The notes beneath the pieces are model-generated. The model was not told the DNA's origin and did not search any database. It saw only the letters and a program-made list of their open reading frames with translations. The position numbers and the translations under genes are program-made. Positions 1 to 5,946 of a stretch of 7,723 bases of DNA are shown in pieces. The stretch's first letter is position 1; each line of letters starts with the position of its first letter. The stretch is taken from the NCBI GenBank assembly GCA_013139435.1, contig WTAW01000330.1, positions 1 through 7,723 of the forward strand, given 5' to 3'. Origin of the DNA: Candidatus Aminicenantota bacterium. Its GTDB lineage: Bacteria > Acidobacteriota > Aminicenantia > Aminicenantales > Aminicenantaceae.

Positions 1-1385
1 CCTTTGCTCAGCATGTTGTTCACGACTTCACGTTTGATCTCCAGCGCGTCCTTCGCCAGGACCATTTTGCTCTTCAACCGTGTAAAAAAATCTTCCTTTG
101 TGGTTGCCTCATACCCGACCCTGTTCAGATTGATGGTTACGACTCCGATGGACCCCGTGGAATCGCCCGGGCCCCACATGTTTCCGGGCCGGCGCAATAA
201 TTCTCTTTGGTCCAGGTTCAAACGACAACACATGGCTCTGACATCCCCCGGGTCAAGATTCGTCCCCAGGTAGTTCTGAAAGTAAGGGATCCCATACTTT
301 GCGGTCACTGTAAAAAGAAGGTCGGAGATGGGAGAATCCCAGTCAAAATCTTTGGACAGGTTATATGTGGGAATGGGAAAAGTAAAGACACGGCCACTCT
401 GGTCGCCTGCGATCATCAACTCCAGGAAGGCCTTGTTTATCATAGTCATCTCTTCTTGATATTCTCCGTAGGTCGAATCCCTTTCCTCGCCGCCGATGAT
501 CACACGCTTGTCTTTCAGGTCATCCGGGACTGTCAGGTCAAAGGTCAAGTTGGAAAAAGGCGTTTGCCATCCCCACCGTGAGGGGACATTCAGACCGAAT
601 ATGAGCTTCTGAAGGTCCTGCTTCACGCTTGAATAATCCAGATTATCGGCTCTGACAAAAGGAGCCAGGAGTGTATCAACACTGGAGAAAGCCTGAGCAC
701 CAGCAAATTCTCCCTGCATTGTGCCTATAAAATTGACCATGTGGAGCGTTGCTGTCTCCAGATGTTTGGCGGGATAAGAATGGACCTGATTGGGCACGTG
801 CCCAAACCCCTTCCTCAACAGATTTTCCAGAGACCAGCCGGCACAGTAGCCCACGATCGGGTAGGAAAGGTCATGAATATGAAGGTCGCCATCCAGATGA
901 GCCTTCTTGATCTGCTCTGAATAGAGCTGGTTGAGCGCAAAATTGGCAAGCACCTCTCCCGAGATCCTGGCATTCAATCCCGAAAAGCTCAGGACACCTT
1001 CGTTGCTGTTTTCTCTGACCTTCCAATCCAGGTCATTGATGTAGTCTTTGATAAGCCTTTCAAGATTGATTCCGATCTTTCGAGTTTCACGGATGTCTTT
1101 ATGTCTTTCACGGTAAAGGATGTAGGACTTAGCAATTTCATTGTAGCCCTGGTTCATCAGCACCATTTCAACAATGTCCTGAATTTGTTCTACCGATGGG
1201 GTCGTATAACCTCCAAATTTGTCTTCCAGTACATACGTAACAATATCCGAGATCTTCTGGGCAGATTGTTGATCAGCCATGCCGTTGGATTCCATGGCTT
1301 TGTAAACGGCATTTGTGATTTTAGTTTGCACAAAATCTGTGATTAATCCATCGCGTTTTTTGATCCTTGAGATCGATCTCACCAT
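1..1385 (-). CDS. nrdD: Anaerobic (class III) ribonucleoside-triphosphate reductase, partial at 3' end
   Basis: Reduces ribonucleoside triphosphates to deoxynucleotides without oxygen, using a glycyl radical that the activase NrdG installs. I translated the minus strand from ATG 1385: it stays open for 461 codons to the window edge. Residues about 3-95 are an ATP-cone regulatory domain (KRDG at 10-13, K22, ending near YRERH). The catalytic part follows, with HIHDL at 169-173, C181 in the GYCAGWSL segment (the conserved N-terminal cysteine region), FPIPTYN at 336-342 and a CCRL motif at 386-389. The C-terminal zinc site and glycyl-radical loop lie outside the window; complete NrdD proteins are usually about 600-750 residues. 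The start is fixed by AAGGAGGT at 1391-1398, five bases upstream of ATG. A promoter and twin NrdR boxes lie upstream. No nrdG is visible; it may lie to the left. Confidence 0.96.
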   Translation of the reverse strand, partial: MVRSISRIKKRDGLITDFVQTKITNAVYKAMESNGMADQQSAQKISDIVTYVLEDKFGGYTTPSVEQIQDIVEMVLMNQGYNEIAKSYILYRERHKDIRETRKIGINLERLIKDYINDLDWKVRENSNEGVLSFSGLNARISGEVLANFALNQLYSEQIKKAHLDGDLHIHDLSYPIVGYCAGWSLENLLRKGFGHVPNQVHSYPAKHLETATLHMVNFIGTMQGEFAGAQAFSSVDTLLAPFVRADNLDYSSVKQDLQKLIFGLNVPSRWGWQTPFSNLTFDLTVPDDLKDKRVIIGGEERDSTYGEYQEEMTMINKAFLELMIAGDQSGRVFTFPIPTYNLSKDFDWDSPISDLLFTVTAKYGIPYFQNYLGTNLDPGDVRAMCCRLNLDQRELLRRPGNMWGPGDSTGSIGVVTINLNRVGYEATTKEDFFTRLKSKMVLAKDALEIKREVVNNMLSK

Positions 1386-1436
1386 TCAGAACCTCCTTGT
1401 CCGTTGGTAGTGGGCGCCGATTGTTTCAGGACTCCT

Positions 1437-1451
1437 CAGTTCGTACAACTG
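1437..1451 (-). other. Small hairpin in the nrdD leader
   Basis: Within the predicted nrdD 5' leader, CAGTT and AACTG form a 5-bp inverted repeat around a 5-base loop (minus strand CAGTTGTACGAACTG). Downstream, the leader also contains the self-complementary GGCGCC (1413-1418) before the ribosome binding site. I do not recognise a known riboswitch class. It may simply be local leader structure. Confidence 0.3.
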
Positions 1452-1497
1452 CGCTTGTCCATCCTTCCGGAAAATATAAGAGAAGAACAACAGCACC

Positions 1498-1513
1498 TAT
1501 CCATATGTTGTGT
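1498..1513 (-). promoter_or_regulatory. NrdR box, proximal to nrdD
   Basis: The 16-mer TATCCATATGTTGTGT matches the NrdR consensus acaCwAtATaTwGtgt at 11 of 16 positions, including the ATAT core and the TTGTGT half. It starts exactly 32 bp from a second box at 1530. The 31-32 bp spacing puts both boxes on one face of the helix and is characteristic of the ribonucleotide reductase repressor NrdR. Expected effect: repression of nrdD when dATP/ATP is high. Confidence 0.75.
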
Positions 1514-1529
1514 ATAGTCTCCAGGGAGT

Positions 1530-1545
1530 GTACTAAATATTGTAT
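1530..1545 (-). promoter_or_regulatory. NrdR box, promoter-proximal
   Basis: GTACTAAATATTGTAT matches the NrdR consensus acaCwAtATaTwGtgt at 12 of 16 positions (ACTA.ATATTGT.T). It lies just downstream of the predicted nrdD -10 (1558-1563), where bound NrdR would block initiation. It pairs with the box at 1498 at a 32-bp start-to-start distance. Confidence 0.78.
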
Positions 1546-1557
1546 CAGCGTCAAATA

Positions 1558-1586
1558 ATTTAATACATGCTTTCTCCTCTTGTCAA
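1558..1586 (-). promoter_or_regulatory. Predicted sigma70-type promoter of nrdD
   Basis: On the minus strand a perfect -35 TTGACA (1586-1581) is followed by a 17-bp spacer and TTAAAT (1563-1558, four of six to TATAAT). The start would fall near 1551, just before the first NrdR box, giving a leader of about 165 nt. The -10 is weak; the perfect -35 and the operator position are the main support. Confidence 0.5.
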
Positions 1587-1649
1587 GTGTTTTCTGCATT
1601 TTTTATATATTTGTGCGATTTTTTATAAATGATGCTATGCAACACCTCC

Positions 1650-1673
1650 AAATCCGTGCGCGATAACGGATTT
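1650..1673. repeat. Inverted repeat (8-bp arms) between divergent genes
   Basis: AAATCCGT at 1650-1657 and ACGGATTT at 1666-1673 are perfect reverse complements around the 8-base loop GCGCGATA. It lies between the nrdD and yjbQ promoters, outside both. It could be an operator half-site pair or an RNA hairpin. It lacks a clear downstream T-run on either strand, so I do not call it a terminator. Confidence 0.4.
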
Positions 1674-1711
1674 TATGCCCCAATTGTGTGATAGAGAAAA
1701 CACATAAAAAA

Positions 1712-1741
1712 TTCACCTCCAACCTGTATCTGTGTTAAAAT
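1712..1741 (+). promoter_or_regulatory. Predicted promoter of the yjbQ unit (extended -10)
   Basis: TTCACC (1712-1717, four of six to TTGACA), an 18-bp spacer and TAAAAT (1736-1741, five of six), preceded by TG to give an extended -10 TGTTAAAAT. Initiation near 1748 would put the whole of MITE copy A (1763-1830) in the 5' untranslated region of yjbQ. Confidence 0.45.
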
Positions 1742-1762
1742 AACCCGATAACTTTCCACTAA

Positions 1763-1830
1763 CCTGGACTATTCACGAGTCGAGGTTGCTGCAAAGGCAA
1801 AGAAGTGGCCCATTTTATGAATAGTTCAGG
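1763..1830 (+). mobile_element. MITE copy A (68 bp), upstream of yjbQ
   Basis: Terminal inverted repeats CCTGGACTATTCA (1763-1775) and TGAATAGTTCAGG (1818-1830) bound a 68-bp element. It is flanked by an identical 4-bp direct repeat CTAA (1759-1762 and 1831-1834). The interior GAGGTTGC...GAAGTGGCCCAT matches copies B and C in the window. There is no coding capacity, so it is a non-autonomous element. The CC ends and 4-bp duplication suggest IS1380-family mobilisation (inference). It ends only six bases before the AAGGGA ribosome binding site of yjbQ, and could change the leader structure. Confidence 0.82.
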
Positions 1831-1848
1831 CTAAATAAGGGACAAAAA

Positions 1849-2244
1849 ATGACTCTATTTGATGTAAAAACCCATGCCAAAGATGAACTCATCGACATCA
1901 CGTCTTCTGTCAAAAACATCATCACCAATTCTCAAGTCAAAAATGGCGTCTGTTTTATCTATGTCCCCCACACAACCGCGGGTGTCACGATCAACGAAAA
2001 TGCAGATCCATCGGTCAAATCTGACATCCTTATGGCGCTTCGAGACATCGTTCCCGATTCCCTCCCATACAGACACATGGAGGGCAATTCTCCGGGTCAC
2101 GTGAAGTCAACCCTTGTCGGTTGTTCAACCAGCATATTGATAAACAATAGCAGCCTATCTCTAGGCACATGGCAAGGAATCTTCTTTTGTGAATTTGATG
2201 GTCCGCGAAACAGGAAAGTTTTTGTGAAAATCATCCCTGGATGA
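1849..2244 (+). CDS. yjbQ: YjbQ / UPF0047 family protein
   Basis: A 131-residue member of the YjbQ/UPF0047 family, a small trimeric beta-sandwich protein. Family members have been linked to a secondary, low-level thiamine-phosphate synthase activity, but the physiological role is unsettled. Family signatures are present in order: VPHTTAGVTINENADPSV at 39-56 (H41, E50, N51, D53), H76 with EGNSPGHVKS at 78-87 (H84), and LGTWQGIFFCEFDGPR at 105-120. These conserved His/Glu/Asp residues line the putative metal or active site. Length is typical and complete. AAGGGA at 1837-1842 serves as ribosome binding site, six bases before ATG. The next gene starts six bases after the stop codon, so the two are almost certainly cotranscribed. 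MITE copy A sits directly upstream. Confidence 0.93.
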   Translation: MTLFDVKTHAKDELIDITSSVKNIITNSQVKNGVCFIYVPHTTAGVTINENADPSVKSDILMALRDIVPDSLPYRHMEGNSPGHVKSTLVGCSTSILINNSSLSLGTWQGIFFCEFDGPRNRKVFVKIIPG

Positions 2245-2250
2245 GCATTC

Positions 2251-2601
2251 ATGAGAATCTGTCCATACTGTGACTCCGAGATTCCGGATAACCAGAGGAG
2301 ATGTCCGTCTTGTGGCGCACAATACTGGGAATCAGATGACGCCGCTCGAGATGTAGGCAAGGAAGAAGAGGAAGAGGATCAAGGCTGCCTGTCGATTTTT
2401 ATAGTACACTTTCTCGTCGCGCTCGCCTTCTTTGTATTACTCCTCTTGATCGGCTTTGTCATCAATCTGCTCGTTCATTTTGAAGAGAATCAGGTCAAAG
2501 TGATATGGATCGGTGCTGCTCTCCTACTGGCTACAGCACTGTCTGGATTTATCGCCAAATTGAGAAATAAAAAAGAGAAGAATAATAGAGAGGACTTCTA
2601 A
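2251..2601 (+). CDS. Small zinc-ribbon membrane protein
   Basis: A 116-residue protein with no named family that I recognise. An N-terminal zinc ribbon has four cysteines in two CxxC knuckles (C4, C7, C18, C21; CPYC and CPSC). It is followed by an acidic linker (about 28-43, including a run of glutamates), then two hydrophobic helices at about 45-75 and 82-102, and a basic, charged C-terminus. The predicted topology is a cytoplasmic zinc ribbon tethered to the inner membrane by a helical hairpin. It starts six bases after the yjbQ stop with only a weak ribosome site, consistent with translational coupling. The stop TAA (2599-2601) is four bases before MITE copy B. Zinc ribbon plus membrane helices is common in poorly characterised proteins, so no function is assigned. 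Confidence 0.85.
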   Translation: MRICPYCDSEIPDNQRRCPSCGAQYWESDDAARDVGKEEEEEDQGCLSIFIVHFLVALAFFVLLLLIGFVINLLVHFEENQVKVIWIGAALLLATALSGFIAKLRNKKEKNNREDF

Positions 2602-2605
2602 CTAA

Positions 2606-2710
2606 CCTGGATTATTCACGAGCCAACCCACCCCACACTAACATTAAGGTGGCGGCGAGGAAGTGGCCCATGAAGCTGTAAGGATCGATATTTTTTATGA
2701 ATAATTCAGG
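2606..2710 (+). mobile_element. MITE copy B (105 bp), between convergent genes
   Basis: Terminal inverted repeats CCTGGATTATTCA (2606-2618) and TGAATAATTCAGG (2698-2710) bound the element. Flanks are CTAA (2602-2605) and TTAA (2711-2714), a 4-bp duplication with one mismatch. It shares TATTCACGAG at the left end, GGCGGCGAGGAAGTGGCCCATGAAG in the middle (positions 2651-2675) and CGATATTTTTTATGAATA at the right end with the other copies. It fills the whole gap between the zinc-ribbon gene stop and the lipoprotein gene stop. The long terminal pairing could act as a hairpin in transcripts from both sides. Confidence 0.85.
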
Positions 2711-3475
2711 TTAATAAAGACCGGCGAAGAGCACATCCGCATGGAACAACTCCCGGCTCCTGCGCCGTGTCTTCCACTCCACTGTTTCTTTCACATCCAT
2801 GTAGAGCCAGAATTTATCAAAAAGATTCAATTTCTTGATGTAGAAGTCTGCAAGGTCATCTATATTATCGACGATGATCCGTCCGACTTCTCTGTCTTTG
2901 TCATCCAGAACAATGATGACAGCCCCGTCTTCATTCTGCTCCAATTGGCCATAGACTTTGGCCTTTTCTTTCCCTTCCCATCCTTCGTTATTATCATATT
3001 CCAGGTCCACCAGGGCAGGGAAAACTTCATCCCTTCCCTCCAGAGTCATCCACTCGGCCACCATCACATCCTCACCTCTTGTGAAGATGTTCATCCATTC
3101 ACCGCTGGCATCCTTCACATCGAGACTATTGACTATTAAAATGGAGGGTCTTTCTGGGGAATATTCTCCCTCTCCTTTGACCTCTTTCCCCACTAGTCCT
3201 TCTGTTCCACCTTCAAAATCGCCTTGAAGGATAATATCAAAGCCGCTGGCTTCAGGGATAAAAACATACCTTCCCACAGCCACCTTGACTGTTCCTTCAA
3301 ATTCAATGACTCCTTCCTCGACAGCCAGGCCTTCCTCTTCCACGCCCTCTTCTGTTGTGCCACAGGACACAGCGCCTATTACCAGAAGAAAAGCCAAAAA
3401 CGTTATGCCGAGAAAGACGGGTGCCTTATTCAAGATTCTTCGTCCATTTGTGGGAATCAATAACCGAATAGCCAT
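2711..3475 (-). CDS. Predicted lipoprotein of unknown function
   Basis: 254 residues. The N-terminus has basic residues (R4, R12, R13, K17), a hydrophobic stretch at about 20-37 and a lipobox AVSC with C38 as the likely lipidated cysteine, so it should be exported and membrane anchored. An acidic linker follows (41-58). The next part is beta-rich, from EGTVKVAVGRYVFIP through GKEVKGEGEY to ILIVNSLDVK, and suggests an OB-like barrel (inference). The C-terminal half has KAKVYGQL, IIVLDD, VGRIIVDNIDD and ends FHADVLFAGLY. I recall similar uncharacterised proteins but cannot name a family. The start is supported by GGAGGT at 3483-3488, seven bases upstream. The stop codon TAA (2713-2711) lies within the right flanking repeat of MITE copy B. 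Confidence 0.85.
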   Translation of the reverse strand: MAIRLLIPTNGRRILNKAPVFLGITFLAFLLVIGAVSCGTTEEGVEEEGLAVEEGVIEFEGTVKVAVGRYVFIPEASGFDIILQGDFEGGTEGLVGKEVKGEGEYSPERPSILIVNSLDVKDASGEWMNIFTRGEDVMVAEWMTLEGRDEVFPALVDLEYDNNEGWEGKEKAKVYGQLEQNEDGAVIIVLDDKDREVGRIIVDNIDDLADFYIKKLNLFDKFWLYMDVKETVEWKTRRRSRELFHADVLFAGLY

Positions 3476-3580
3476 GAGTCATACCTCCAATTTAAAGCTC
3501 TCGCTCAAAAAAAATGTCAAGATATCTTTTCGCCAAAACACTGGGAAAAGAGACACTTCTTGTTCCTTAAAACAGGATAC

Positions 3581-3609
3581 TTTATACCATTGAAGGCATG
3601 AAATGTAAA
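3581..3609 (-). promoter_or_regulatory. Predicted sigma70-type promoter of the lipoprotein gene
   Basis: On the minus strand, TTTACA (3609-3604, five of six) is separated by exactly 17 bp from TATAAA (3586-3581, five of six). Initiation near 3574 leaves a leader of about 100 nt before ATG 3475. It lies in the 155-bp gap after the FecR-type gene, so the lipoprotein gene can be transcribed independently. I see no terminator in the gap, so readthrough from upstream is also possible. Confidence 0.6.
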
Positions 3610-3630
3610 GCAGAAAATTAACCTGTTCGC

Positions 3631-5613
3631 TTATTTCCTTTTAACTTTAGCGGAACCTTTGGAAACGCTTCTGACAGACTTTGAACCGCTCGAGGTCCGA
3701 CCCCGACTTGGAGAAGAACTCCGCGATGAAGAGACTCTGCTTGGAGCTGAACTGTGGGAGGAGGAAGAACGGCTGCTTCTTGTGTAGCTCCGTGAACTCC
3801 GGGATGAGGATGATGAAGGTCTGGAGGATGACACACTTCCTCGTGAGGGACTCCGTGGAGATGATCTGTACGATGAGGATGACTTGACCGAAGGGGATGA
3901 CCTGTACGATGAGGATGATGATCGCAATCTCTCTGAGGAGGAGCTATAACGCGACGGACGGCTGTATCGTGACGTATTGCTATAAGAGGATGTGCCTTTG
4001 GTGCTCGTTCGAGGAGTGGACGAATATCTGTTGCTATTGCTCTTAGATGAACCTCGGGATGAATATGAATTCCGAGAGGGATAAATTTTTACAGCAGAAG
4101 ACCTGGATGTCCGACCTGCCGCCAAAGAAGATCTTGAACGCACAGAGGATATTGCCCGCGAGGGATAGGTTTTTATGGCAGTCCGTGCGCGCGTTCGCTG
4201 AGATGATTCCGAACTCATCGATCTTGAAGACCTCGTTTTCACCGATTTGGAGGAGAACATTGTTCGCTTGGATGATACTTTGCTGGTAACTTTAGCCGAA
4301 TGTGATCGTGATGTGGAGCGCAGGGCTGAGGTGGAGGAATAATTCTTGCCGACCTTTCGAATATTCGACCTGGCCAGGACTTTGGACGCTTTTTGATGCG
4401 TCAAGCTGTTCCTTTGTATAGTTGCTTTAACTTTTGGTTGATTGGCTGCAAGAGAAATTTTGCCCAACCGGTTCGCATGGCTCTGTGACAGGGCTACCTT
4501 AGATATTCGTGGAGCTTGAAGTTGATTCTTGCGAATGACTGTCAGCGCTCTTGAATTTACGGGATAATAACGGTCGTTCCAACGCCCGTAAAAGTAGTTG
4601 TTCTGAATGACAACGGGATAGCCCCAATAGCTGACAGGACACCAACCGATGTAGTTATATCCGCTGTACCAGTGGACCCACGCAGGACCCCAAGAAGACG
4701 TCGGGATCCAGTGCCACCCCAAACCGAAACGCCAGTGCCATCTGCCGTAATGGCTGACGCACCATCCCCAGCTCGCATAGGGAATCCAGGTCCAGCCACA
4801 GACCGGATACCACAGCCATCTTCCATCGTGATAAGGCCGCCAGGTGTGATGGTAGACATGGGGCACCCAGACATAACCGTAAGAGGCCTCATAGGCCCAA
4901 TCACCGTTGGTGGCGAGTTCCGATTCATATTCATAAAGTTCGGAGGGAAGATACGTTTTCTGAACGGACCGATTGTGGAGAGCATCTCGAGAATTGTTCC
5001 ACTCGGCAAAACTGTCGCTGTAACTGGCATACAAATATTCTGGGCCAGAACGAAAAGCGCCGTTGGAGACCACCAGTCTTTCTTCAGATTCCACAAGAAC
5101 AGATCCCTCTCCGCCCGCGGCTTCAACCGCTCCTTCTACAACATGAATTTCTGTTTCGCTGTTTTCCACAACTTTAATTCCGTAAAGTCCCTCTTCGAGA
5201 ATGTAAAAAGAGGCATCGGGTGTATGGACTTCAAAATCCTTCTCTCGACCTAAAAAATTCACTCTCAGGTAGATGTTCCCAGAGAGTAAGTTGAGCTTGA
5301 CCTGGTCATACCCCTTCCTAGGCAAACTGGCGAAATCAACATGTGTATATCTATCGATCCTGAGGTAATTTTTTTTGCCAAAATGAATTTCTGCTCGACC
5401 ATCTCTGGTTCCAAGCTTGTCGTTCTCAACGACAGGAAGATTGACTGTTCCCTGCTCATAACCCATATCAGAGGCTCTCTCAATGAACACGTCGCCTGTC
5501 ACATAACTCATCCGCGCAAAGCTATAGTCATAGTATTCAGCGCCATTATCGGGATAAACGAAGAGGGGAAGACAAAGCAAAAAAACTGCGATAATTGCCG
5601 GAAGTTTTCTCAT
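3631..5613 (-). CDS. Exported FecR-domain / DUF6600-like protein with Ser/Arg-rich tail
   Basis: 660 residues. Residues 1-21 form a signal peptide (MRKLP then a hydrophobic core). Residues about 35-185 resemble a FecR-like beta-helical domain (VTGDVFIE near 38, DGRAEIHF at 71-78, GNIYLRV near 112, FEVHTPDASFYI at 127-138, VVEGAVEA at 158-165). Residues about 237-332 form a Trp/Tyr-rich module of DUF6600 type with 18 tryptophans, including WVPH, RPYHDGRW, GWTWIPYASWGW, HYGRW and GWHWIP. From about 425 the tail is a low-complexity Ser/Arg/Lys tract with almost no acidic residues, including two SSSSYRSSP units and two YPSR units. The protein is presumably periplasmic or surface-located; the basic tail could bind polyanions (inference). 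It is not a canonical FecR: no cytoplasmic N-terminus or partner sigma factor is seen. The start is set by AAGGAGGA at 5617-5624. Confidence 0.9.
   Translation of the reverse strand: MRKLPAIIAVFLLCLPLFVYPDNGAEYYDYSFARMSYVTGDVFIERASDMGYEQGTVNLPVVENDKLGTRDGRAEIHFGKKNYLRIDRYTHVDFASLPRKGYDQVKLNLLSGNIYLRVNFLGREKDFEVHTPDASFYILEEGLYGIKVVENSETEIHVVEGAVEAAGGEGSVLVESEERLVVSNGAFRSGPEYLYASYSDSFAEWNNSRDALHNRSVQKTYLPSELYEYESELATNGDWAYEASYGYVWVPHVYHHTWRPYHDGRWLWYPVCGWTWIPYASWGWCVSHYGRWHWRFGLGWHWIPTSSWGPAWVHWYSGYNYIGWCPVSYWGYPVVIQNNYFYGRWNDRYYPVNSRALTVIRKNQLQAPRISKVALSQSHANRLGKISLAANQPKVKATIQRNSLTHQKASKVLARSNIRKVGKNYSSTSALRSTSRSHSAKVTSKVSSKRTMFSSKSVKTRSSRSMSSESSQRTRARTAIKTYPSRAISSVRSRSSLAAGRTSRSSAVKIYPSRNSYSSRGSSKSNSNRYSSTPRTSTKGTSSYSNTSRYSRPSRYSSSSERLRSSSSSYRSSPSVKSSSSYRSSPRSPSRGSVSSSRPSSSSSRSSRSYTRSSRSSSSHSSAPSRVSSSRSSSPSRGRTSSGSKSVRSVSKGSAKVKRK
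3866..3918 (-). repeat. Direct repeat within the Ser-rich coding tract
   Basis: The 17-mer CTGTACGATGAGGATGA occurs identically at 3866-3882 and 3902-3918, 36 bp apart (12 codons). It encodes the duplicated SSSSYRS segment in the tail of the 660-residue protein. The in-frame 36-bp spacing shows that the tail grew at least partly by tandem duplication. Confidence 0.75.
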
Positions 5614-5880
5614 GCTTCCTCCTTTCTGCTATTCAATAGTGCAATAAATATGCCAGCCCACCAGCCCTGAAAAAAGAGAAATAAAAAGCCCCTTTTGTCA
5701 CAATTAAAGGACAACTGGCCCCTTAACACACCAAAGCATGAGGAAAATGGCAGTGAAACTGCCAAAAACGCAAGCAAAAATCAGAAACAATCACACGGAA
5801 GGAAAACGCATATAGAATTGGACTACAAACTGTATCAGTCCAGAAATAAAGCTATAGGGTAAAAAACGCGGAAAGACTTC
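5614..5880. other. Intergenic region upstream of the FecR-type gene
   Basis: No coding sequence is supported here. It presumably carries the promoter of the minus-strand 660-residue gene. The best candidate is weak: TTTTCA, 17 bp, TATTTA, with the -10 near 5650. A perfect 7-bp hairpin TGGCAGT-gaa-ACTGCCA lies at 5748-5764 and has a short T-run on the minus-strand side. A 6-bp inverted repeat TGGACT/AGTCCA lies near 5819-5842. Neither has a clear assigned role. Confidence 0.4.
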
Positions 5881-5931
5881 AAAAAAGAAATAATGACAAA
5901 AGGGAGTGGACAGATCGGAAGGCCACTCCCT
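5881..5931 (-). terminator. Rho-independent terminator of the 65-aa gene
   Basis: Read on the minus strand, AGGGAGTGG (5931-5923) and CCACTCCCT (5909-5901) form a perfect 9-bp GC-rich stem with a 13-base loop. TTTTGTCATTATTTCTTTTTT-like T-rich sequence follows (5901-5881). It begins 16 bases after the stop codon of the small gene at 5947. Confidence 0.8.
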
Positions 5932-5946
5932 CCTATCGAGAGATGC

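Noticed and set aside
207..581. Plus-strand open frame of 124 codons
   Set aside because: It lies wholly inside nrdD on the opposite strand; the nrdD translation has clear family motifs and this frame has none.
1419..1440. Hammerhead-like string CTGAGGAGTCCTGAAAC in the nrdD leader (minus strand)
   Set aside because: It resembles the hammerhead core CUGANGA...GAAAC, but there is no room for stem II and no clear partner strands for stems I and III.
2606..2710. Classic rho-independent terminator between the convergent genes
   Set aside because: The paired ends are AT-rich, about 80 bases apart and not followed by a proper T-run. They are better explained as transposon inverted repeats, whatever effect they have on transcripts.
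2741..3139. Plus-strand open frame of 132 codons
   Set aside because: Antisense to the lipoprotein gene, which has a lipobox, promoter and ribosome site; this frame has none of these.
3491..3520. TTGACA-N18-TTTAAA as promoter of the lipoprotein gene
   Set aside because: Initiation would fall inside the GGAGGT ribosome site, only about nine bases before ATG. The TTTACA-N17-TATAAA at 3581-3609 is a better candidate.
4557..5253. Long open frames on both strands (189 and 193 codons)
   Set aside because: They overlap the FecR/DUF6600 gene out of frame. Their Pro/Thr/Arg-rich composition is a by-product of the TGG-rich coding sequence, and no ribosome site supports them.
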